Below, in pieces: positions 23,800-34,900 of a DNA stretch of 64,000 nt. The first letter of the stretch is position 1. Every line of letters begins with the position of its first letter. The DNA comes from Rhodeus uyekii (taxonomy: Eukaryota; Chordata; Actinopteri; Cypriniformes; Acheilognathidae), in NCBI GenBank assembly GCA_037043235.1, contig JAWRVZ010000075.1, positions 2,105,001-2,169,000 of the forward strand, in the 5' to 3' direction. Position numbers and translations under genes: made by a program. Under the pieces are notes generated by a model, which worked only from the letters and a program-made list of their open reading frames with translations, was not told the DNA's origin and made no database searches.

Positions 23800-24195
23800 G
23801 TATTATTTTAAATTTTGCTATTATGTTTGTAGCAATTTTTAAACATTAACAAACATATCATGTTTTAGCATATTACTAGCATATATTTGCATGTTTTTAA
23901 CATGAAATAGTATGTTGTTAGCATGTTATACCATGTCACTAACATCTTTTTACATATTGATAGCATGTTTTAACATGCTGCTAAAATGAACTAACATGTT
24001 GCTAACATATTGCTAACATGAATTAGCATGTTTTAACATATTGCTAGCATGAATTAGCATGTTGCTAACATATTGCTAACAAGAATTAGCATGTTGCTAA
24101 CATATTGCTAGCATGAATTAGCATGTTGCTAACATATTGCTAGCATGAATTAGCATGTTTTAACATATTGCTAGCATGAATTAGCATGTTGCTGA
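23800..24195. repeat. degenerate satellite, TAGCATGTTGCTAACATATT unit
   Basis: About 22-bp units with higher-order pairs, most regular at 23990-24190 and decaying to the left. Confidence 0.8.
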
Positions 24196-24219
24196 CGTGT
24201 TTACTGTCACAAAAATGAA

Positions 24220-24660
24220 ACTGTCAATTGAAATTAATTGAAATAATGAAATTAATTTAATTTAAATGAATGAATTTAAATAAAATTAAATAATAAAATT
24301 AACTGAACTGAAATTAGATTATAAAGTTAAATGAAATGTATATGAAATGAAATGAATAAAGTTAAATGAAATAGTAAAATGAAATAAGTTGAATCAAAAT
24401 GAATGAACTGAAATTAAATGAAATAATAAATTAAATTGAAATGAAGTCAAATAATGAAATGAAATATTAATGAAATTTAATTTAATTGAACTGAACTGAA
24501 GAGAATTTAAAATAAATGTATTTAATTGAAATGAAATAATGAAATTAAGTGAATTGAAATAATGAAATGGAATAGAATTTAAATGAAATAATTGAAATTA
24601 AATAAAATAATAAAATGAACTGAATTGAAATTAAGTGAGTTAAAATAATAAGAGAACATT
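24220..24660. repeat. degenerate GAAATGAAATAA-type repeat
   Basis: Long A-rich simple repeat with a recurring AAATGAAATAATGAAATTAA-like motif. Confidence 0.7.
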
Positions 24661-26479
24661 ACGCAATACGTACAGTACGTGTGCTGGCAGCACTAAAATG
24701 TGAAAGTGAAATTGAATAAATAGAATAGAATGGAACAGAAAAGAATAAGGTCAAATAAATTAAAATACAACTAGAGTGGGAAGTTTTTTTTGTATTATTT
24801 AAAGGTAAAGGTCAGGTAATTTTTTAAAAATATTTCTTTAAGATTTATTTTAAAGAATAATAATATTATAATTATTAATGTTTGATTTTTTATGGTTTTT
24901 AATATAGATATATATATTTATTTTTTATTATTATTTTTTGCTTGTATTAACCAACATTATGCCTCAAATGCTGTCATTTGTGCTTGAATGAGACTGAACC
25001 ACGAATACTATTCAAATGAAGTACAGTATAAGAGAAAATATCATTAAGCTAAAACCATAAATCAAACACGCCTCTGAACCGAGACTCTCCTTTGTCTTCA
25101 ATGCGTGCAAACTCTGCTGCTGCTTCTTCTCCAGGGAACATAAGCTGTCACCCATTGACATTAAGTCAGCAGGTCCACCCAGTGCCCTTTATCCCCGCTT
25201 ACTCACACGACTGAATGAAAAAGATCATGGGTGCTTTACTAGTTTTAACCCCAGACATAATGTTCTTTCCATTCAAAACGATGAGTACTAGCACAAACAC
25301 GCTCTGAATAAAGGATCCTTAGGCGGACACTCGATGAGGACACAAGGGCTTCATTGTTTTTGTCCATGGATTGATATAATAGCTGCTTCTTTTTTATGGA
25401 AAATTCCTTTTCCACTGAGGAATTCTTTCCAAGCTTTTTGGAATGCCGTAAATACATCAGGGACCCTTGTTCCCGGTTAGTAGCTGCGATGGATGATGGA
25501 TTGATTTCTCAAGATGCAGCACTACAGCTGGCAGGGCGACACGGAGTGGGAGCTCTGCATGGAAAAAAGTTGGAAAGTGGGTGTTGGCGCAATAAAATTG
25601 GGAAACTCTGAGAGCTGAAATTGTGATGAAACAGCTGCTTTTTTCCTGAAACTTATAGGGCTGGAAAAACAGCTCTCCACCTCTAATGCCCATGATTGCT
25701 TTCTGATTGCTATAGATACGAAACATGTACTCACATGTAGATGGTGGTAAACAAACACAGATTACCGGCCCTTTACAAGCAGAGACGCATACCAACACAT
25801 GGGGCCCATATGGGAAACCATAAAATGTGTAGTTCACAAACAAATCCTCGTGACAAACCTTAAGCATGGAAAGAATGGAAGTAAGACTATAAATAAGGAA
25901 GTTGAAGTGACGCAGGTACTGAAAGCTCACACACAGAATCAGGAAGGTAGTTCTTTATAAACAGGGCATGCATGGGAACCCCTCTGGTTTTTGCATGGAA
26001 GGAGATCATTTATGTCTTCTGTCTGGTCCTCGTTAGGAAACGTGAGCCCCTCGGGCTCCTTGAACTGAGTGCTTCTGATTATCGTCGCTGCGTTTATCCG
26101 ATTGAAACCTGCCTAGCCTGCATTTCTCCACACAGATAACAGAAAGCAGATAGCAGCTTTGTTTATTCTCATGCCTCGACTTGAAGACGTTGTCTGACAG
26201 CTAAGAGCGTTTATTGTGCACAGAACTGAAATGGTAGTTTTTGTTTCACAAAAAAACCCGTCCTGAAACATTTCATATTAGTTATTACATATTCAATTCA
26301 ATTGACTTCTGGTTGAAGTCAAAACCAAACCCTGCAAGAGCCAGTGCAAATCTGAAGCCTCAAGACCAGAACCAGCTTATCAGTTTTAATCTGAAATGAA
26401 GAAAATGGTGAGTTTATTGAAGCATTTGTGTTTCACATCCTCCACATGGTGAAAATACAGCACTGACTAAGGTAATAAT

Positions 26480-27000
26480 CATCACATTTATTATTCTGGA
26501 AATAGAACAGAAATTATAAATAGAAATAAAATTCATGACATAATAAATAATAATAATAGTAATAGCAAAATAATAGTAAAATATTTATTTAATATATCTT
26601 AAATATATAATATTACTTTTAAATAATAATATTAACAACAATTATTATTGGTATTGTTATTACTACTTAATATTATAATAAATTATGATTATTCATATTA
26701 TTATAACATTATACCACTATTAAATAATAGTACACTATTATTATTCATTGGATAGATTATATTACAGTTGAAGAAGAAGAAGAATTTTGTTTAATATTAC
26801 AATTATAATTATATATTGAATATAAAAATATCTATTACATTATTATTAATCAATATATTATATTATTTTTACTATGATATTATATTACTATGATTATCAT
26901 TATTATTATTCAATCTATAATACGTATTTTATTTTTATTTAACACTATTGTATTATATTAAACTGAATAAAATACAAATAAAAAAAGTATTGATTTATGA
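26480..27000. other. AT-rich low-complexity tract
   Basis: TAATAATA-type sequence, no supported gene. Confidence 0.5.
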
Positions 27001-27499
27001 CTAATAATAACTAAAATAATCTAAATCTTGAATCAGTGTTTATTTTTAGAGTTTAAGTTTTTATTTTAGTTTTAGTTTAGGTTTTAATAATTTTATGTGC
27101 TTTTATATATTTATTTTTAGCTTTTTTTTAATGTTTCTATAGCTTTAGGTGATTTTTTGTTTAGTTTTAGTCATTTTAATTTCACTTTGTTGTCAAGGCA
27201 ACAATTCTAATTTCAGTTTACTTAAGTTGACGTTTTTCATCTTTAGTAAAAATAAATGATGGAAAAGCTCAATAAATGAAAACGAATGTGGGGATTTGTT
27301 GTGTAGTTAAAGACACAATGTACATAATCTAAAACATAATCTAATGGTGGGCCAAAAGAATCGTGGGCCAAAATGGTGAGCAGGGAATGAGCAAGAAGAG
27401 AGAATTGGAACACCTGGAGTAGACCGATTAGACAAAGAGATCAAATTATGATCCAGACTAAAACTGGAAATCATACACTTAACAGACTTTCAGTCGTTG

Positions 27500-27910
27500 G
27501 AATATTGCAACTACATTTGTTCATACGTCCCAGAGGACTATAAGAACGATTTCATAATTAATGAGAATAATGCACATGCACATGTAAAATTAATTCTGAA
27601 GTAAAGATCATGGACTGTAATGACTCAAATATTACCATATCCTTCATAAGCCATTACAATTAAAAACTCACAATGACTTCGATCACTACTAGAAATTATT
27701 CATGCTTTTCAATTTAGAATGTCGTTCTAAATAATTAATATTTCTTTCTAAAGGATTTAGTAATGCTTGAGTTATTACTAATGGGTTACCATGACCTTCA
27801 CATTAGAATTAACTATACATTATGCATTATTCATGTTAATTGTGAACCTGCATATAATAGTTCTTATGGTCTGGAAGGAATGACAAAAGTAGTTAATGAT
27901 TAGCTAATAG
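27500..27910. mobile_element. foldback element with long imperfect arms
   Basis: About 27505-27650 matches the reverse complement of about 27750-27905 (ACTACATTTGTTCAT..., GGACTATAAGAAC..., TTAATTCTGAAGTAAAGAT..., TAATGACTCAAATATTACC). Resembles Angel-type palindromic elements; family is an inference. Confidence 0.55.
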
Positions 27911-28293
27911 TGAACTACTTCATTCAGCTGAGCGCCATTAATTACTAACTAGTGAATCAGAATTTCTTGTTAGTTATTAGCAGTTCCTAGAATGTTAATA
28001 TTGCATAATTCATTTGTTCTTGTCTAGTTATTCATTAATGGTGGAACTGTATTCTAAAGTGTTACCTAAACGATTCATCTTAAAAAAAAAAATCATGTGC
28101 CCTATAGTAAAAAAAAAAAACTTCTACTCCTCTTACAGCAATTTCTTCTCTGATGATGCGTTTACTGGCGTGAGGGCGGGGCAAACTGTCACTCACATGA
28201 TCAGCCAATAGCAGACCACAACCATCCAACCAACCCGCCATGTTTAATATCATGTCATTTTTTCTTGTAAAAGAATCAATTTCATTCATATAT

Positions 28294-29008
28294 ACAGTAA
28301 CACCTTGAGATACGAGCGTCCCGACATACGAGCAAGCCTTCGAGCACATTTTTGCTTTGAGATACAAGTAAATATTTGAGATACGAGCAGCTTACGCTAG
28401 AGGTGTTCAGCACTCGCAGCTCAAGCGCCTCATTTATGGGTAATTGCATATGATCTCCACTAGAGGCAGCTTGGTTTTACAGCGGGGGTTACCGGGGGCA
28501 ACGAGTGATTCACGAGTATTAAGCTGGGAGCAGCACGAGTTATGAGTGTTCAATAATAATAAATATGAGGTTCTGAGGTATACATTACACTCATCACACT
28601 CAATCCAATCGACAACACGGGAAGAAACACTACACTTCCGTATTGTGTTTGCATTATCTACAGTATCCCTCTTCCTCCTCCTCCTCCTCCTCCTCCTCCT
28701 CCTCCTCCTCCTCCGCACATGCCGTCATTAACCGCTACTGTATCGTCTGTCTCGAAGTTAATAAATCATAATTAAAACAACATTTTATTATATATCACAT
28801 GAATCCTTATATACTCTAATTTTCTGTGTGTGTGTCTCTAGCAATTAAAAACGTGTTGTTTTCCCATTGTTATTAGCACTAATAAGGGAGTTATTTTAGA
28901 GGGCCGGAATGGTTATTTCATATGGGAGAAAATTATTTGAGATACGAGCAATTTGGGTTACGAGCTCGATCCTGGAACGGATTATGCTCGTATCTCAAGG
29001 CATTACTA
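28294..29008. mobile_element. pogo-like non-autonomous element A
   Basis: Termini TACAGTAACACCTTGAGATA and the inverted end (TATCTCAAGGCATTACTATA), TA borders. Repeated GATACGAG motifs inside and a (CTC)n run at 28674-28713. No transposase found. Confidence 0.65.
28671..28713. repeat. (CTC)n microsatellite
   Basis: Trinucleotide CTC array inside pogo-like element A. Confidence 0.9.
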
Positions 29009-30249
29009 TACATCACAATACAGAAGTAAAGACTATCGCAACCTCTGCTTCATGGCGACTTTAAGAAGATTAAGCCTCTTCTAGCTAATCACCCACCATA
29101 GCTCTGTTTAATCATTAAAGTCTTGTTAGTAAAGCCGGACAGAGACATCAGCAAACCGGCATTCAAAGCAACACATGTCAGGCCACATTACGAAAAATGA
29201 GCCGTCTCTAAGGAGTGTCTGAGCGCCATGCTTGTACCCTTCCCTCATACCTACTCGCATCCAATGACTCAATCCAGTTAATATAAGCCCTAGTGAGATC
29301 ATGTGACCATGCAATTCCCAGCTCACTTGAACAGCTATTAGTCTTTTTGGCTGCAAACTCAGACACCTATTTGCATTTTCAACACAACTCAAGCGGAAAA
29401 TCCATGCTTTTTGACTTGGTCCTTGATTAAAAGCCGCTCTGCAGTGCTATTTGATATTCAAATCTCTCTCCTCCCATTTTATTTCCACTCTCAACACTCT
29501 CAGGAATGATATTACCTCACCTTCGATGAGCATAACAGAGTATCGCCGGACCATGTGAACACAAAAGCTGTATGCACACATTCCACAGCACAATTTTTCC
29601 AGGTGCACAGATACACCTGATTTATTGGATGAAGGATTGAAAGACTGGTGGACACCCAACAAATGATGACAGTCTTATGAGGGTGGATGCGTTGCGTGTC
29701 TAGACTGGTTGGGCGCAGCAATACACAACACTGTGTTGCACGATCACGTTTATATATGAATAGCAATATCCACTCATTCATTTTACAATCTCTGCAAAGG
29801 TTTTGAACTCTCAGCGGGGTTTGCCCGGTGATAGTTCAAAGGAATAATTGCGGTTAAGTTACTGAATGTAAATTTAGCGCTCCAGACATCATATCATATC
29901 TGTTTGCTTAGTGGGTGTGTAATGGTGAACACGGCTTTAGGGATCTTTGTACACTGTACAGGAAATATGCCGCATGCGGTCCAATGCAATGTTTGGTTGA
30001 AAGTTACCTTTACTACTTCCTTATATACTTACAGTGTTTATCTCATCGTCTCACGTGAATCAACTGATCACATGTGTGTCTATTATTGTGTGGCTCTGGA
30101 AATGTATACCTGTAAGAAAACACAACAAAATAAAACCATGTAAGACGACATTGTTATCAAGATTTCATAATCTGCTTATTTTCTTCCAGAAAGAAATGTA
30201 AAATTTCTGTTAAAGCACACTGTGCATTGTTAAATCTATCGTTTGTTAT

Positions 30250-30620
30250 TTGTATATACAATCATTAAGAAGGCTGCATTTACTTGATCAAAAATACTGT
30301 AAGAACAATATTGTAAAATATTATTACAATTTAAAATAGGTGTTTAAGTCTACGCTTTAATATTTTCAACACTTTTATTCAGCAAGGATTCATTAATTAA
30401 AGGTGACATTAAAGACTTAAAAAGACATTTAAAATAAATGCTGTTTTAAGACATTTCTATTTCTCAAAGAATCCTGAATTTGTTTTTATCACGGTTTCCA
30501 CAAAATATAGAGCAGCACAACTGTTTTCAACATTGATAATAATAAGAAATATTTCTTGAGCAGCAAATCAAATGATTTCTGAAGGATTTATGTAATCAGA
30601 TTACTTTTTTCAAGTAAATA
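30250..30620. repeat. dispersed cyprinid repeat
   Basis: GGCTGCATTTACTTGATCAA, GAACAATATTGTAAAATATT and GAGCAGCAAATCA; same family as 4915-5290 and 48900-49190. Confidence 0.6.
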
Positions 30621-31108
30621 ATACACAACAAAATATCCAAGATACGTTTATAAGTAACACAAGTTATTTTGTTTTCCCATTTATTGACTGACGTCTCCTG
30701 AGAGAAATCAGGAGAAAGTGAAGTTATTAATTATGAAGATTATAGTAGATCTAGACTAAATGTGAGCTTATTAATTAATCTTTCAGCAGCGGCTGAAAGG
30801 TTTGTTGAGCTCGACTGTTACTCGTGTGAATTTGCATTTCCTTTACTCGTTATTTAAATATTGGTGTGAAAAGGCCTTACCATTTGCCCAAAAATAACAC
30901 TTTTTTGTTATTAAAAAACAATATAACAAACAAGCATTTTGTTTGAGATTTTTGTTTGAGATTTTCCCAGATAAGAGAAAAAGTAACGCAAAAGTAACGT
31001 AACATTACTTTTCTTAAAATCTAACCAAGTAACACAAATATTTACTTTTTAAGGGAGTAACGCAATATTGTAATGCATTACTTTTCAAAGTAACTTTCCC
31101 CAACACTG
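30620..31108. mobile_element. hAT-like relic ending CCCAACACTG
   Basis: Right end GTAACTTTCCCCAACACTG with repeated AAGTAACGCAA/AAGTAACG motifs; the left end is not defined. Confidence 0.4.
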
Positions 31109-31152
31109 ATTATAATTATATATATTTAAGTATGCATTGACTCAAATGCATG

Positions 31153-31321
31153 GCTTTCCTGTAGCTAAAACAGTAGAGTGTGGCGCTTGCAACGCCAAGG
31201 TCATGGGTTCGCTTCCCAAGGAAAGCAAGAACTGATTAGAATGTCACTGTGTTTCTTAAATGCAATGTAAGTCGCTTTGGATAAAAGCGTCTGCCAAATG
31301 CAGAACTGTAAAATGTAAATG
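31153..31321 (+). repeat. tRNA-derived SINE
   Basis: Head GCTTTCCTGTAGCTAAAACA, B-box variant GGTTCGCTTCCC, tail TTGGATAAAAGCGTCTGCC. About 0.5 kb upstream of the vwa1 start. Confidence 0.8.
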
Positions 31322-31789
31322 CATGACCAAAACACATAAAATCACCACCATAGATTGTCAAAAAAGAAAACAAATAGGCTACTGTCATGGGGCCGGACAG
31401 TATCAACTAAAAGGCTCGACTGAACTCTGTACAAGTTGCCAGTTCTAGTTACATATTATATGCCCATTCCCCAGCAAGAAAAGAACTGTACCATAAAGAT
31501 CAGAAGGACCAGAAACCGGGCACAGGTTCAACTTGGTGACGCTGGTACCCGTCCTGAAGAAGAGGAGGAGTGCGCAGTTCAGAGGGGAGGAAACCTGCTG
31601 CATTCAGTAGCCGAAAGAGTGAGAGAGAGAGAAAGAGAGAGGGGGGATTTAATCCATAGCTGGTTTCCACCAACACTGAGTGGTTTATGACAGTGTTCGT
31701 TTGGTTCTCGACGCGTGAATCATGTAAAGTAGCCGCGCAGGTGCAGCACTGAATGCGACCTTTACAGTGAACCGTACGGATTTTAGGCA

Positions 31790-31795
31790 TATAAA
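31790..31795 (+). promoter_or_regulatory. possible vwa1 TATA box
   Basis: TATAAA 76 bases before the vwa1 ATG, following a GA-rich stretch (31619-31645). Start site not verifiable from sequence. Confidence 0.4.
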
Positions 31796-31870
31796 TCGAA
31801 CAGACATTGTGCCAGGCAATGTAGACGCGCTGAAACTTGCAGAACTGACTATAGCTTTGACATAAAGTCC

Positions 31871-31958
31871 ATGATGGAGGTCAGAAAAGTGCTCACGTGT
31901 GTGTTGTTCGGCGTGTTTCTGTGGGCAGGAGACGCTCAGGACTCGGTACCTGATTCAG
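31871..31958 (+). CDS. vwa1: vwa1 exon 1, signal peptide
   Basis: Encodes MMEVRKVLTCVLFGVFLW then AGDAQDSVPDS. Hydrophobic core VLTCVLFGVFLW, likely cleavage near AGDA/QD. Donor GTGAGT. Confidence 0.88.
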
Positions 31959-34900
31959 GTGAGTCGCTTCACACTTTGAATTCGGAACTCGGTTTTAGGT
32001 TTTGGTGAATTGTATATTTAATCCAATGTATTTGAGTCGTGTATGTTTATTCAAAACTCAGAGGAGTCATTTGAGTCAAGCGTTTCATTCAGGGCTCAAA
32101 TGACTTCAAGACTCGGCATGAATCATATTGGTTAAATCAGCACCGGATTAACGTTTAATTATATTCTCTGTTGGTAGTTTAGGTAAATTATTACTGTTCT
32201 CTGTACCTGATTACAAGTGAAGCGCATTAATCAGTTCAGGACTCGGTATTTGATTTGATTGAGTCATGTTTTAGGGCAGATGATTCATCAGATTCAGGAA
32301 TCAGGACAGGTGAGTCATCTGATTCAGGAGTCAGGATAGATGATTAATCTGATTCAGGAATCAGGACAGGTGAGTCATGTGGGCCAGTACCTGATCAAAG
32401 GTGCGTTCAGTCAGTACCTAATTCAAACAGCAGAAAATATTTTATTTAGCAAAAACCAAAGAGCAAAAAGAAAATTTCATGTTAGCTATAATTGCATTAA
32501 ATAAAGTTAACTTAAAGAACCTATTTCTATAATGTTCCCATTCTCCAGAACAAACATGCATTGAGTTTGAGTGCTTTAATAATCATTATTAATGTAAATC
32601 ACTGACCACTACTCAGAGTCAATGTTAACCTTAGCATTCTATTCTATTCTATTCTATTCTGTTCTGTTCTATTCTGGGTTGATTCATCAAGAGCTCAAAG
32701 TCTTTAAACAATAATGCAACTGAAAGAAGAAATCTGGAGATAGTTTCTGATTAACACGACTGCACCAGCAGACGTACATTACAAACATGTGAGCTGGAAG
32801 AAAAACATGCGTGTAAAAGCGTTTTCTTCACACATCATGTCAGGGGATTATTATTTTTTTCAAAACATATGGTCTAAGTTTAAGAGACTCATTTATATAA
32901 CTTTGCAGTAAAGTATTTTCTCCCTCGACCGTGGTCTGGGTATCATCTTATATTTTGCTGTGCTAATATAGTTTTATTCATACACAACTTGGATTGACAA
33001 AATAAATTCTATAATTGATGTCACGGCCTTATATTTTAAGGACTTATAACTGACAGGGATTATTTGCTGTATAAACAGAACAGCCATAACTTGTTGTCAG
33101 CACATCACTGACATGCACATTGAGTGAAGCGTGCGAATTAAAGGATTCTTCCTGTCAGTCACTCATGTTATGCTATCGACTACTTTCGAGAAACCAATTA
33201 AATGCCAGAAAATAGGGATGATATGTATACTTTGCCTCTGTTGATCCCACTGAACTCTTGAAACGCATGATGGAAAACACACAATAGAGGAATTCATGAT
33301 TGAACTGTATCCAAAATCGCTGACTCACTCGCTATTCACAAGTGAATGTCACATAGTTCATTATATAAAGTGCACAAATTATCATATTCAAACAGCGTTA
33401 TTACATGCCAATGTCAAAATATTTAGCCTTCAATCAGATTTGAAGTGGCATATGTGGTTTAGATCAGAAGATGAAATCAAGAGAAACACTGGAAGTGCGA
33501 GAGAGACCCCCGTAACAGATCTAGGCAGGTGGTGCTGGGGAGGAGGAGGGCACAGAGTTGGCTGTGTTTTGCCATTTCAGACTTATCTTGATTGTATCAA
33601 ACCCTGGAGGATTTGTGTTCAGATAGAAAACGCTGGTCAATACATTACATTTTTTATTGATTCAGTGCTGCTATGCATGTATGTACTACATACTACTGTA
33701 TGTGTCGCACGAAGGCGGCTTTCTGCTGCTTGAAAACTGAATCTTTTGAGAAGACAGTGCATTGCTTTCCATTTGCCACCCTGATTGCACTTATGCACGA
33801 TTACACTGCAAGCTCACTCTCACTCGTTACCAAAGGTAAATCATCAACACTGTCAGGGCTTTAGATTAACATCCGCAAACCTTCCAAATGTGTGTGTATT
33901 TCATCAGTGGCGTGTAACGCAATCACTCCTACTATTCATTTTGGCGGGTTGCATTTTATGTGTAATATAGACTTTACATTTTTCAATTGTAGTTTTATAG
34001 AAAGCATCTGAAACAATAAACCAAGTGCAATGCAATGTTGTCCAAATTATAGATTTTCCATTACATATTGATAAAGTAATCTCTGAAACCGCAGAACAGG
34101 TACTGTTTAATGTGCAGGTACAGTTTAAATAGTCAAATAAACACAAAATAATGTCAAAATGCCAATCTTGTCGAGTATTCACGTAAACACATTCAGTAAT
34201 ACTTTAAATGAAAATAAACAGTGCGTTCGGTCTTAAAGTGACAGCAGCCTAATAAACCTGTTGCCAAATTATGAGATAATAAAAATATCTGTATGGACGT
34301 TTTCCCCAATGGTTTCGATATCAGAAATTGTGGCCAAGCGTGAGTGGTTAATAGCTTTGAAAAACCTCTTGCCACAATCTCTGGTGAGCAAAAAACTTAA
34401 TGTCAAGCCCTGAACACGGTCATCTCAGCGTGCATTTGATTGCTTTAAATACATCGTCATTGGCTAAAATGCATGCACAGGTTACTTTTATTCCTGAACA
34501 AGTGCGCACCCGAGTCCGTGCAGCTTTCATATTCATGTGTCACAGTTCGAGTATAACCTCGTTCTGGTACACACTCAGGTCCGCATGACAGCTTTCACAA
34601 GTAATTGTTCGTAATTGTTAGTAATTGTTCATGCAAACCGTGCCCCGTTTCAAACTAAACTCCCAGTGTGAAAGCACCCTTAGCGTATTCGTTTCGAAAC
34701 ATGAATATGAAATCGAACGACATTGAGAACACAAATAGAGTTTCATAGCTGAACTATTCATTTGAATCTGATTTGGTTTCCATCAAAACCCTTTTGCTGC
34801 CTGTCTGAACAAAACCATAGACACACCAACATTGACTCACAGAGAGTAATTTTGGAAGAGCCTTAAGCATTTTGGCTTTGACTCCAGCAGTTTCTGTGCA

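Larger units (their letters stand above)
19261..31780. other. gene-poor spacer between tmco4 and vwa1
   Basis: No exon could be supported. Contents are listed separately (MITE 19849-20318, SINE 21576-21736, AT-rich 21760-22680, satellites 23800-24660, AT-rich 26480-27000, foldback 27500-27910, pogo-like 28294-29008, repeats 30250-31108, SINE 31153-31321). About 22700-23780, 25000-26450 and 29010-30230 look single-copy but have no recognised signal. Confidence 0.55.

Noticed and set aside
25457..25930. 157-aa minus-strand ORF
   Set aside because: No domain, no signal of selection, no splice partners; chance ORF in spacer.
33296..33733. 145-aa plus-strand ORF in vwa1 intron 1
   Set aside because: Chance ORF with no family resemblance.
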